From Apium graveolens (lineage: Eukaryota > Streptophyta > Magnoliopsida > Apiales > Apiaceae), in contig NW_027419785.1 of NCBI RefSeq assembly GCF_009905375.1, positions 1 through 64,000 on the forward strand: a stretch of 64,000 bases of DNA, written 5' to 3'. Shown here piece by piece: positions 24,453-36,760 of this stretch. The translations under genes and the position numbers were made by a program. Positions within the stretch are counted from its first letter, which is position 1, and each line of letters opens with the position of its first letter. The notes beneath the pieces were generated by a model. The model ran no database searches. It was not told the DNA's origin and was given only the letters and a program-made list of their open reading frames with translations.

Positions 24453-25478
24453 ATCTCCCTCTATTTGATTGTTAAACCTAACAAACAAATTAAATAGGGA
24501 GGGTAACTCAACTAACAACTTCGAAAAATTAAAGTACCAGGACTTGTAAATAATGCTATTGGTTTTCGGGATCAATTCTGCATTTCCAGATTTCTTGTAT
24601 AAATGAAATAAAAGATGCTTGTTCCTCTAGCACTGAATTGATTTTCATGTAGTTTCATCTTTATTTCCTTGGTTATTCAAATCTTTTCTAGATAACACTT
24701 CTCAGTCTTGAAGTTATCATCAACAGCTTCTTTTGTACAACCACATTTTCTGTTGAGAAGCACATTTCTCTCTTACTTCTCCCCTATCAGAATCAACTAC
24801 TTAAAGGCAATCACCATTGTTTACCACATCTCCCTACAATAGGATCCGCAGATAAAAACCAATGATACTCCTCTTTTGGAAAACAACTTCTCCCCTTATA
24901 AAGAATAGTGATGAACCAAATCCACTTCTTCTGATAGCTAGGAAATCACCTTGTGATATACATATACTTTACCTTTTTCCTCCTTCCTGCTATTTCTCCC
25001 CCTTAGTTGAGGAATCCTCCAAACTATTATATAAGCTATTATCTCCCCCGTAGGGAAGGAATGTTTTTTGTCGTGTGAAGGAGTTCTCATATTTTACTTG
25101 ATTGGAAAAGAAATAACAAGTCATAGTCTGATCAATCATGTCCCTTTAAATGCTGCAAAAATGGCTTCACCATTGATCATCCTGTTAACCAATCTTCCCA
25201 ACTCCTTATACCTCTCAACTGTAACATCACAATTGTTAGGCCCCAACTATTCGATTCCAATCTGTAAATGTTAGGTCCCTAAGAGTTAGGTTCCAATCAT
25301 AAACAGATTTGAGGCCCGAAGTATCAAGAACCAGTATTTAGGGATACGGAATGAGATATGGTATTTTTTCTTTCTTCCTCACTGTGAGTATGTGATTCTG
25401 TTTTGTGTACCTCACAAGTGTTTCACTCTTCTCTCCACTCGTATTTACACTCATTCTCACAAGTGTATCACTCCTCTC
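24453..25478 (-). other. Copia-C 3' interior: purine tract and decayed sequence
   Basis: The first bases (24453-24462, AGAGGGAGAT on minus) are the polypurine tract that primes plus-strand synthesis. The rest has no convincing coding region. At 25268-25310 there is a partial echo of the copia-C LTR start (TGTTAGGTCC, then CCCGAAGTATC), perhaps a small rearranged copy. Confidence 0.5.
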
Positions 25479-26776
25479 TGTTAGGTCCCAATGTGTTTGT
25501 AGAAGGGGGGTTGAATACAAACAATACCGAATAATCGAATTTAATGCGGAATAAAAAATTGAAACAAAATTCAAGTTAGATAAAAATATTATTAAACTTA
25601 AAAGGTGTTACAACAACGGTATCGATTACAAGGGATTAATCTCAAATTAATTATCACAAATCTAGAATAAATTTGACATAAACTTTTTCTATTTTTGCAA
25701 TAAAAAGAATCAAATGCTAAACGCAATTTGAGATTAAGTTTTAGGGATTTTGATCCGCTAGATTGTTACACAAGAACAAGAGAATGATTTCTAGTTGTTT
25801 GAATTTAACTTTAAAACTAGAAATTGATGATCTTGAAGTTTGTAGTTGAAGATGGAATGTTTTCTGCGGCTGCTTTTCTTTTCTGTTCTTGAGTGTATTT
25901 GTGGATGATATTCTGTCGGATAATTGTCTTCTGCTGCTTCTGTACTTTTATAATTCATTCAACAGACCTACTTGAACTGGCAAGACAATCTGTTAATTGG
26001 CATGACAATCGGCAAGACAATTGAATGAAATGGCAAGACTATCGGCAAGACAATTGATTAAACTAGCATGACAATCTGTTGAACTAGTAGAACTTTCGGT
26101 ATGATAATCCTTTTGAACTGGCATGACTTTTGGTATGACAATCTGATTGTCATACCAGTTCATTTGATTGTCATGCTGAATTAATATTGAATATAAATTC
26201 AAAATCAATTCTAAAAATTCCTAATATTAATTCTGAATTAATTAATCAATTAATTCAATTAATAAATAAATTAATCTTTGTAGATATAATTTATTTTTTT
26301 TAATTAAATTATATGACTTAATTAATTAATAGAGAGTTAATACTACTCTTGCACATCAACCAATCTTCTGAAAATCACTGAAAATTATGAATCAATTCCA
26401 CCACTTCAATGTTGACACTCGATGTACTGTCTAGTTCATGAGTGACTAGCTTCCGTGACGTTTCTTCATGTCTTGACTTTGATACTTGATTTTCTTCAGA
26501 TTAAATCCTTGTAATTAATTGATACCTTGACAAGATCTCTGTCACTTGATTAAATCCACCATCTTGATTTATATCACTAAGGCTTGATCAATTTCTTGAA
26601 CTTCTTCCAGTAAAGTAATTCCTCAATTCGGTAGATGAACCTTGGTTCTGAATTCTTTGACGGATGTTACTTTGTGAGATCTCTTTGACAGTAGATCCAC
26701 TATTTACTTGTTACATTCTGATTTGAGTTGAGTTAAATCCTCGAATAAACAAATAGGCTATGACATATGCCTTACA
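25479..26776 (-). mobile_element. Solo LTR of a copia element (1298 bp), TSD CTCTC
   Basis: Bounded by TGTTAGG...CCTTACA and flanked on both sides by CTCTC (25474-25478 and 26777-26781), with no internal region: a solo LTR left by recombination. GAAGGGGGGTTGAATAC near the left end and a minus-strand TATA box (TATAAAAG at about 25950) indicate minus orientation. Upstream of the TATA, 25978-26205 carries about ten copies of GGCATGACAATC or near variants in both orientations. Confidence 0.92.
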
Positions 26777-29616
26777 CTCTCAGAGCTCCAAAATCCAGTT
26801 GTATCTGCAAGAAAAATCACCTTAGCCATCCTTAAGGAGGTCACAGGTGGTGCAATGGGAGTTCACAAATCCACATCCTTGTTAGTGTCGTTAGATAAAT
26901 CTTAGTCATAATCCATAAGTTGCTAGTTTCCCTTTGAGGGTTCCAGATTTGAACTCTGGGAAGGTAAACAATGATCCAAAGAATTTAGCATGAAGATCAA
27001 AGTTTCCTTCTAATGTCTGTAAAGACATTTCCTTGTGACTCATCAGGTAAATCTGAATCATTGTCAACAAGTTTCCGATCTGCACCTATGTCAGATCCAC
27101 TATCCGCAGATGCATCTAGGGGATTTAAGCTTGGGGAGGTAGACACTAACCATTGACATATGACTATTGGATTAGTATCCTTTCCTAACACATGTAAAGG
27201 TAATTGGTCCATTAAAGAACCTTAAACAATCGAATCTAACCGTAAAATGGTCAAAATTCTTATTTCCGTCAACTTTTCCTTTGTGTGTATAACTTATCCG
27301 TGTGCATCAAGAATTGTTTATGTATGAGGTGGTGACACTACATCGGATACCCTAGCTGACAGATAAATTTCAATAGACGCACCCTATTGAGAGGATGAAT
27401 TTAGTAACTATTTTTGTGTCTTTTCAGCCATTACATCTTTTTAAGAAGATGTATGGGGGCTAGCAGTTGCCTCAGATTTTATACTACTCATTTTTATAGA
27501 AGACAGAGCTGCTGGGTTGACTTCAGAACCTTCCTTATGTGGTGCACTAAGGCACTTTCTCCCTCACGCTCATTTATACTTCATTTTAGTGGTAAGAGAG
27601 TGTTGGTTGGTTCTGTTTTTGTGTTTGTGTTTATAGTCTGGGATATAAGTTGTGGGTTTTCAACCTCATGACTATCAAATGAGAGAAGGCCATTGGAGGC
27701 TGAACCTGTATCACAGAACATATGTCAATATAGAGATAAAATGCATTTAAAATCTATAATGAATGAAAATTATGCAATTAATATTTGAGAGAAATGATGT
27801 ACAATTGTGCTTTCCAAAAGATTGTAATGAAATAAGCAATCACTAAAGTAGAAAGAAGTTTATTTTTTTTCTTAAAACTATTTGAGTGCACAAGTCTGTT
27901 TTTATGCATAAAAATATAAATAATCATGTCTTTTAATATGAAAAAGATATAGACTCATGACCTAGCAGTATTAAGAAGAGAAAAAAAGATTTTGTCTTTA
28001 AGTTTTTATAAAAACATTGATCACTTAGGGTAGAGTCTAAGCAATTCTCATTCATATCAAAAGCTCCATAATCTATCTTTATAAAATTATAATCAACAAC
28101 ATAAGTTATTGATAAATAATCTTAATAAGAATGACTATATTGCTGCTTTCAAATTATAGTGAATCTTTTCCGATATAGCAAAATATATAAATTCACTAGA
28201 ACTTAAAATCTCATAATTATCTGCAATAAAATATTAATAATATATCATTGACTGATACTTGTCAAGTACTTTAGATACCAATAATTATGTTGCACCATAC
28301 TTTAACATAATTGAAATTATGAAACTGATTTGACATGGAATTGTCTAACATCATAATTCAAATATATTAAAATAAGATATCAATAAATTAAAAACTAATT
28401 ATGTATCAAATAGACATTAGCAATCAATTTCATATATTATACAATTGTCAACTCCTAACAACTGTAATATTTCAAACAATATTGGTTCGATAAAGAAAGC
28501 AACATTAACAAACATTGTCTTGTTTGCAATCTTAGAAAAACATTCTAAGTTTCATATACTTTGATTCACTAAGTATTGCATCTATTATCAAAGTGTTAAG
28601 GAATTTACAAATAAGTATAAAAATTATTCTAAGTTGACAACATATGGTTATTTCTAATAAAACATTATCCACATTGACTATAATTGTACTTAAAGAATTT
28701 TCACACTATTTATATTAGTATGTGACTGAGGATAAGCATTGATTATTTAGAGGAGTTATAAGTAACGTCACAAATACTAATACTTCATAATTAGTTCATA
28801 GTTAAACTCTTAACTAAATATCATTAACTGATATAAGTCAAGAATTAACATACAACTAATCATGCTATAATCATGATTTCAGTGAATTCTGAAGATATAA
28901 GTTCATAAATTCACTAAAACTAAAGTCTCACAATTAACTTATAATACATAAGTTACAATCAATATACTAGATATCAATTGTTGATAGATTTAGTTATAAT
29001 CAATCATGATGCTTATTTATTTTAAGTTAGTTTGAATTATGGAGCAAATAAAATCATTGAATTGCTTCAATTTCCATAATCCAAACTACTCAAAATAAAT
29101 ATTAAATAAATAAATACTAAATATCTATGAGTTAGATACTAGCACTTAAATATTTATAATTATCCTTGAATAATCACCAAAAGGATATATGATTTATGGA
29201 ATGAAATTGTCTACCATCATAATTTAAATCAATTAAAATAACATCCAAATTTAATGTTATAATACTTAATTATCACAAATATTTATTGACATTATAATCA
29301 TGATAATCAAGATAGCAGCACTAGGTACGAGGTACTGGATTGCTGATAAATTCGCAAGTCCTTTAAATATTGAAGATTTAATACTCGTGACTTATATTAA
29401 GAATTCCTTATAGATGGGATTTCCAACTAATATGCAATGAATGATATCCCACACTTACAAACCAGTCTTGAAAGATTAATTTTAACATATGATTTAATAA
29501 GTTTTTCTGCAAGTGACTCTTTGACTAAAAAACATGCTCTCAAAATAAAGGATACCTGGTGTGAAGGTGCCTTGTCATAGAGTGTTCCACAGAGTTGTTA
29601 GATATGAAGTTGTTTC
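26777..29616 (-). other. Copia-C interior, no recognisable gene
   Basis: This corresponds to the region after pol on the minus strand. A 71-codon open stretch at 27212-26997 has an acidic Ser/Asp-rich composition, which may be a relic of an extra ORF; this is weak. 27720-29560 is very AT-rich with no domain, RNA gene or clear repeat seen. Confidence 0.4.
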
Positions 29617-31172
29617 TGTTAGTGTTTGTACCCTAGAGACAACACTATGATGTTTTAGTTTAAGACATTTGGATTATTAATATTTATGTTCTCTTAATTA
29701 TTCCTTTTATAATTTATTAATTCTTAATTTACTGCGATATAAATGTTAGATTAATAAATGTCCTTGGAATATGATATGAATTCTATATCTCTAAGTATGT
29801 GACTTAGAAATAAGATTATGAGAATAGTATCAATGTTGCTAAAGGTCCCTAGTCAAGTATTATTACTAAGGGGCAATAATAATCAATTAAGACTGGTGTG
29901 TTTGTTGACTGATGATCATATCTCATTGATCATAGGTATAGTGATACTAAAGTCCAAAAAACATAGGCAGATGTAAATGTACATGGAGCTGGACAGACCC
30001 AATGTGAGATTCGACATGTATGTTGTGTCATAAGTACTTCTCACTGTGATAATGATGTAATGGTCTTTAGACTTGAAATCATTATATTTTTATAGGAAAA
30101 TTAATGTACTTTGATTACATTAAAAGTTACATTTGACCGTGTAATGATAAAGTGTATTTCAGGTATATTATGAATCGTATGAGAAATATGAATGATTTAG
30201 AAAGGATTTAACACTACTAATTTTAGGAGTGATATTATTGGCCTCTTGTGTGAGCTAGACTATGAAATGCATGATCACACTCAAATATTGATTTGATATG
30301 ATAGTCTACTCATTGATCAAGGAAACTTGGATTAAAATATGATGAGCATGACACATTGCATGCCTCTAGTTTAATCTATTATATTTGGTTAAAGGGATTA
30401 TATTACATTGTACATTATTCACGAAAGTTTTAGTCGATCACTGATTTAATTATTATTACTTGAGTAGCAATGATGTATCACTAGATGCCACTCACTGTTT
30501 ACGATTTTAAATTACATTTAAAATTTGTTGCCAATTTAATAATAACTTATAGGGTCACACACAAAGAATACTTGAAGGATTATTTAATTTAAATTGGATT
30601 TAAATTAAATTAAAGTAGTTCGAATTATTTATAATATTAATTAAGTATGACTTAGTTAATTAGATAAATAATGATATTCGAATTTACTAATATCAATTAT
30701 GAAATTCAGTTGTTAAATAATTAAGTTTGACCTAATTATTATAAAAATAGGAATTTCCAATTAATAATAACTCCTAATTAGTTAAGAGTTATAATTTATT
30801 TTTCTACTCTCTATATAATATCTCTTGTGGCTGATTTTTAAGATAAGACTTTTACTAAAACCATAGCCACCAAGAGAGAAGATGGAAAGAGCAAGAAGAA
30901 ACGAGTTTATGCTAGTACACATCCAATCCTTGAGTTCAAGCATTCATGTGGATACCGATAAAGTGTAGATCGCGAGAGCGGGATGCATGGTGATTAAACA
31001 ATCTTTGGATCTCCATTATTCAACCAATTTGTAAAGCTTCTTAAGGTAAAGAATCTAATCTACGAATTAAACATCTGTTTTTCGCATGGATCCTGCGGTG
31101 GATTTCAAAAATTCTGGTTTTTCACGTTTTTAATTAATGTTTATGTTGAGTTTATGTGCTTGAAACCCTTCA
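29617..31172 (+). mobile_element. Solo LTR, different family (1556 bp), TSD GTTTC
   Basis: Starts TGTTAGTGTTTGTACCC, ends GAAACCCTTCA and is flanked by GTTTC on both sides (29612-29616 and 31173-31177). No primer site or coding region adjoins it. A TATA box (CTCTATATAATATC at about 30815) points to plus orientation, opposite to its host copia-C. It lacks the GGGGGTTGAAT end shared by the other copia LTRs, so it belongs to another lineage. Confidence 0.9.
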
Positions 31173-32560
31173 GTTTCTTATCATGACAAGAAATCAATCT
31201 TATTCCACGAACAGCTTTCGGGGATACTTCTCCTGTCACTTAAGTTGACAGCTTCAGAGATTCTTCTATATCTATATAGCCAAACATGTTAAGCATATTA
31301 TTTTTAGGGTACTATACTCCAATAATTGGTAGTCCCGTAAGATATCTAATAATCTTGTTAATAGCTATAAGATTGGATTATCTTGGATCTACTTAGAACC
31401 TTGCACTTTGGCATTTTGAGAATATTATATATTGTCTATTAGCATTTGAGTAAAAGAGTGAGCTTGTCATACCTTTATAGCTTGTCATTTTACCTGAGTT
31501 GCACTTATCAAGCTTTAGTGGTTTCAGTTGGTAAGTAGTCTTAGCATGTTCATAATTTTCCAAATTTTGCATATTCAAAAGATCCTTAACTTACTTGTAT
31601 TGCCATCAACTTTTCCAACATGTTCCTCCATACCTACTCTGTAATTACTTAGCAAATAATCTTGCACAAGTCTGTGTTAGTAGACCAAAATATAACATTA
31701 TCATTATATCACTACACATGTATAATATTATATTCGTGCCTAGTGATAAGAGAGTTTTTAATATGACGACTCTACTAGTTCACATTTAACTATAACTTCA
31801 GTTAGAGTGCCATACAATGTCCTTGACGATTGCTTGTGTAGTATACTAGTTTATACCAACCTAAAGTGAGCTTGTGTAGAAGAGATATACAAAGTCCAAT
31901 AGATCTTCAACTGCAAAGTCCATGAACTGTCGTGCATTGACTCTTTCCTTTGACTCACCAACCAGGAGTACACTTTTACACATTCACTAGAGTCCAATTC
32001 CAAGTTTGAATGTGCATCAGGTGCCTGATATGTGGTAATATCCTCAAGTGTCATCACTAGTGCTTTTTGTTAGATACTGCTTCCTGATAATAACCAAGCA
32101 TCCAGTTTGGCTTTGTCCCTCGTAACAAGGTCATTGTCATGTAGTTTTGACTTCTGGTTGTCCTTGTACCAATTACAAAATTATCATTTGGTTTGGATAC
32201 CAGCTTCTCTACAATCTGCTTGCTGACTGATTGAGTTCATCTTGCTTTACAATCACCTAATCACTTAAGAACTAGACTCTGGGAATAATATTGACATCAA
32301 ACCCTTTATCTCAACAGATATGTTTTCTAGTGTCCTCTGATTTTCAGTATGGTGTTGTGTCTGACTAGTTGATCCATCTTTTTGCTCCCCCTAAACTATT
32401 GCTGGGATTTCTTGAAAATCCTTACCCTTGCTGACTAGCTTTATTGAAATAATGAGTTGTGTTATACACTGCCATTCCACTGCTTGAATATGAAGCATCA
32501 ATACCATTAATTTCTCCTATAACAGCTTGGAGCACGAAGTTATTGAATTATGCATTTAAA
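31173..32560 (-). pseudogene. pol: Copia-C reverse transcriptase/RNase H remnants
   Basis: At about 32170-32080 the minus strand still reads the N-terminal reverse transcriptase block as an eroded run (DNDLVTRDKAKLDAWLL), recognisable against the copia block that carries K-A-R-L-V-A-K-G. Further downstream the frame is lost. The 60- and 68-codon minus-strand pieces at 31578-31393 and 32057-31851 may be later pol segments but are not diagnostic. Confidence 0.5.
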
Positions 32561-34020
32561 ATTTCAATCATCTTCTGTTTATCAACCACAAATGCCTTGT
32601 AAGTTGTAGATTTCACTGAGTAGCCATGAAGAATATCCTTACAAGTTTTAGATGCAAATGCCAAGATCTTCAAACAACTAAAAACATATCATTATTTGCT
32701 TTTGTAGAACATTCTCTCCAAACACTTTCTGGTTATCCAGTGTTTGCTTCTGTTGGCCATTAACTCATTAGTGGTCTTCATGCATAGATCCCATTAAAGA
32801 CCTGATCTTCCTTGTAGCAAACTGTATTGACTCCTCCAACCCTTTGGTATTTAGAAAGTCTTGATTTGTCCTCGTTGCTTTAATCAAGTTCCGGTTCTTC
32901 CCTTGTAACACTCCATCTTGACACGGAGCTCCCAGTGCTGAATATGTCTCATAATATTCTTGAAGTTACAGATATTAATCATAGATGCTTCTTCAATTCA
33001 GTCCCATTATCTGACCACAAGATCATTTCTTTTACAGTTGCTCCCAGCTTGATCTTCTTTGTATGATCAATCACCATCTGTGATGTCTTGTCTTGAGAAT
33101 GCACGAACAATAATTTGTGTTAAAAGTAGCCATCAATCATCACTAAGGTATATCTTTACCTTGATATGATGTTGTCTTTGACTTCTCTTCCTGACATGCC
33201 TCACATTCTTCATCCTTCTGAATTCCGAATGAGGCAGTCCTCTCATTAACCCATTTTCACAAAAGAGTTCCTTGAGTTGATGTTCAAGGGAGAGAGCTTC
33301 TAATGCCATACCTAAACTTTTGTCAGATGAAGCTTTACAGTAGAAACCATTGACTTCACCTTTCTTGATATTCCTGTCTAGTCACGAGCATATGATTTCC
33401 TAACTCTTAAGCATAGCAAGCTTATCAACCTTCCTGATTTAGATGGACACTAAGCTTCCGTTTAGTATTGCTGTTTCAGACAGCTACAACAGCTTTTTGC
33501 TAAAAATCTGTCAGAAAGGTGTTTGGTAAATTCTAAAAGCTGCTGTCTGAAAAAGCGCGTTTGGTTTAAAAGCTGCTGTTAGCAAAAGCATGCCCCCATG
33601 CCTTCAAAAAAGCTGTTTTCAGCTTTTGCAGTAAGTAACTATCAGTTTAACCATTAGACCTTTTCAAAAATATTATTTTAATATATTATATCTCAAATAT
33701 GCATAAATTAAAAAAATTACAAAACAATCATCTAATTTTCTTAACAACACTTTTTTACCAGCACTTTTTCTCACAACACAACAGTTTTTAACAACATTCC
33801 CAAACAAAGCCTAATCCTTCATTTGATGCAAAACCGTCTGATTAGAGGATTTGTGTCTTGATTCTCCAGCAAGAAAGATGTTTCAACTATTATCAGTGAT
33901 AGAAATTGTTGAATCCATGATGACATCCCTTTTTCTGTATAGCTTGTCCCGTGACAAAAACCTTTGCCGTTATCTCCAAAGATTATTGACGAAATAGCTT
34001 TTGTTGATCATATTTGATTG
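32560..34020 (-). pseudogene. pol: Copia-C protease and integrase remnants, split by a MITE
   Basis: Minus-strand pieces in copia order: a protease-side FGDNGKGF-like segment (about 34010-33900), the gag-pre-integrase/zinc region ending in GLMRGLPHSEF (about 33280-33210), the second catalytic Asp context LWSDNGTELKK (about 33020), the eroded QDGV..GKNR Glu context (about 32920) and the GYSVKSTTYKAFVVDKQK block (about 32630-32570). Stops and frameshifts are frequent. The MITE at 33454-33811 separates the protease and integrase parts. Confidence 0.65.
33454..33811. mobile_element. Tourist/PIF-Harbinger-like MITE (358 bp), TSD TAA
   Basis: Imperfect terminal inverted repeats (GCTTCCGTTTAGTATTGCTG at the left; GGCTTTGTTTGGGAATGTTG read from the right end) are flanked by TAA on both sides (33451-33453 and 33812-33814). 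A 3-bp TAA/TTA duplication and a GTTTGG-type end are typical of PIF/Harbinger MITEs. The inside contains AGCTGCTGTC words and no ORF. Confidence 0.8.
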
Positions 34021-36740
34021 CGAGGCCCTTTCTTTGATCATATGCTTTGAGTATGAATTACCAAGAATGCATATGAATCAATTAATCTGTTATGTCCTGC
34101 ACTCACAAATGGATTAGAGATTTTACTATAAAACAGGGATAACAACAGCTGCAACCTTATCATCCTAATTCTTATCTTCGACTGACCATTTTTTCCATAT
34201 TAATACCCTTGAAAAATTTGTCTCTATGCTAGGGGAAAAATGGTACCAACCTTACATAAGGAGGACTAGCAGTTTTTGCCCTATTGAAATCCTAAATATG
34301 CTTTTCTATAATTAATGCAAGTACTAAGGGATGCATTTATGGCATAAAAATAAGCAAGCATTGAAATAGGAGTAGATGGCATTCATTTAGAAATATCATA
34401 CATGAGAATTAAGCAAGACATGCAAGATATGGAACAAGAAGAATTAACAAATAAATCACCAATTCTATCTATTCCAATCGTGTTGATGAATCTTATCTTG
34501 CTATCTTAATCGATTTTTAAACTAATACATCTTAACAAACAATTCAAATTAAATGAATAAATCACATTGTAATAGGATACAGAGAGTAAGCATAAACAAA
34601 GGTCTTACATGCTGGAAAATATATATCTCACTAAAGCAATAAATCATATTCAACAAATATTCAAACACATATTTAAGATCATCGAAAGTAACTTGCACAA
34701 GTTAAACATCATTGCTAGTTGCCAAAAAAAATATTCTAGTGAACTAGTTCAACATTATCTATATATGATGTTGTCATGCTTATGTGAGTGTTAAACATTT
34801 AAACACTAAGATCTTATCATGCATTGACTATTGAGAGCAAAATATTACAGTGGTTCAAGAAATTGAAACATGAGATATATGAGTTGGATCTCATCTTCAG
34901 AGATTGCTATGAAAGCAATATATTTATGATCTTCCTTCTCGTCATCTCATCCATCCCAACTCTTTCCTGATGCACTATAAGTTTTGACTAGCTGTTTCCC
35001 TAAGACTACATTCCACCTTGGTCACAACTCTTCAACTGAATCCCTACCCACCCTTTTTTGTTAAGCTTCTTATTCTGTTGTAGCAAAACCCCTGATAATT
35101 ATTTATTACATATATCTTGTCCGAACTATAACTATTGAATTTTATTTCTATCCCAATCTCAATTTTGTAACCACCTCTTGAACTAAATCTTTAAGAGTCT
35201 CTGCTTCAGAATAGATAGGTTTGATCCTTGGATATAGATTTTGTATTCCACGTGAATCTGATGCGACTAAACTTCCCTGACATATGAAACATTGCCCTGA
35301 CGTCCGGTCCCTCAAATATTCTTAAAGTGTACAAGTCAGTTACATCAACCTGAGCTTCCTCTGATTCAACTACCATTAACTCTTACATTCTGTGCTGAGG
35401 TTCCAACTTTAATGTCTGTGACTGAGATATTTGTATGTCCCCACTATTCTCTCTAACCTCCTTGATTCCTTCTTTTATGATCTCTATGATTCCCGGATAA
35501 ATGTAGCATTCGTACAAACCATTATGTGACTGTATAATCTGGAATCATTAGAGTTGTCTTTAAAGTCTTCGAGAAAAACTGTATACGTAGAAACTTATTT
35601 CCTTTTCTGCATCTGAAAAGGGAGTGGTATCCTATGGATTAAGCCTTTGAGGAAATTCCACAATTTTCTTCTATAGGTCTTGAAATCAGCTTCATTAGGA
35701 TAAGATTTTCTTCGAAAGATTAAAATCATCTTAAAAGCCCGGAGGAATCTTGAGTCTGCCAATCCTTTGAGAACCCTTAATTTAATATTTAAGAGAAATT
35801 TAAACTTCCGATTTTTTTAAATTTCATAGAAAATAAATTAATCAAAAATAAATATTTACCTAAAATCTAATTTTCAAGAATTTTGAATTTTCTTAAAAGT
35901 TAAATAAAACGTAAATTATTATCTAAGAAAAAAATTAAATTTAAGAATCTTAAATTTTCTGAAAAAATAAATAAAAATTTGGGGTTACAGAAATTCTTAA
36001 GTGGTAACTTGCGACCCCTTATTTCACTTTGGACTCCTTTACTTTGATATACAGGAGGCTTTGGCTTGCATCTGGTCGCAAGTTACATGCCTTAGCATAT
36101 TACGGAAAACCTAACTTGCGACCTACTTCTTTCATGTCTGCACACTTATGTCACAAGTTACAACTTAGAAAACAAAAAAAAAAACTAACTTTCGACTCAT
36201 ATCACCAAGGAAGCTCCTACTGTCAATTCTTACCCGCGCGTGTAGTACTAGTCTACCATATTCAATAACTAGCTGTGAAACCTTGTTTTTGCGCGTGACT
36301 ATCACTTGTTGCCCTACTTGTTTCCTTTCCCGCGCGTGGCACACAAGCAAGGTGACAGTGAAATCAGAGTATTCTGGAAGGCAATAGGGATATGTACACA
36401 CACAAAGAAATAAGGTGCCAAAAATGAATAACCAAACTTAATTATCTTGAAATGGCACCTAAATGACTAAGAAAATGGCAGCTAGAAAAGCAAGAAACTG
36501 GCAGCCTGAATAATCAACCGAAAAAGAATTAAATTAAAAACTTTTATTTACTAAAATGTAAGTAGTAAATTAATTTAGTTAAATTTATAAAATAAATTTA
36601 TTTAAATTAAGTTCATACAATAAACTTTTTTAAATTAAATTTATAAATTAAATTTTCTAAATCAAATTTACAAAATAAATTTATGTAAATGAAAAATTAA
36701 TAAAATAAATTCATGTAATGATCCTGATTTTTGTATCAAT
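34020..36740 (-). pseudogene. gag: Copia-C gag and leader, heavily decayed
   Basis: By position (between primer site and protease) this must have held gag. No long open frame survives; at about 34920 the minus strand reads AFIAISE, similar to the segment after the zinc knuckle in Sirevirus-type Gag. 35760-36000 is very AT-rich. The leader (36000-36200) repeats the element word TAACTTGCGACC in both orientations. Confidence 0.4.
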
Positions 36741-36746
36741 CAATCA

Positions 36747-36758
36747 GCTCTGATACGA
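36747..36758 (-). other. Copia-C primer binding site
   Basis: The minus strand reads TCGTATCAGAGC, one mismatch from the standard tRNA-Met primer site, two bases from the LTR at 36761. Confidence 0.85.
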
Positions 36759-36760
36759 AT

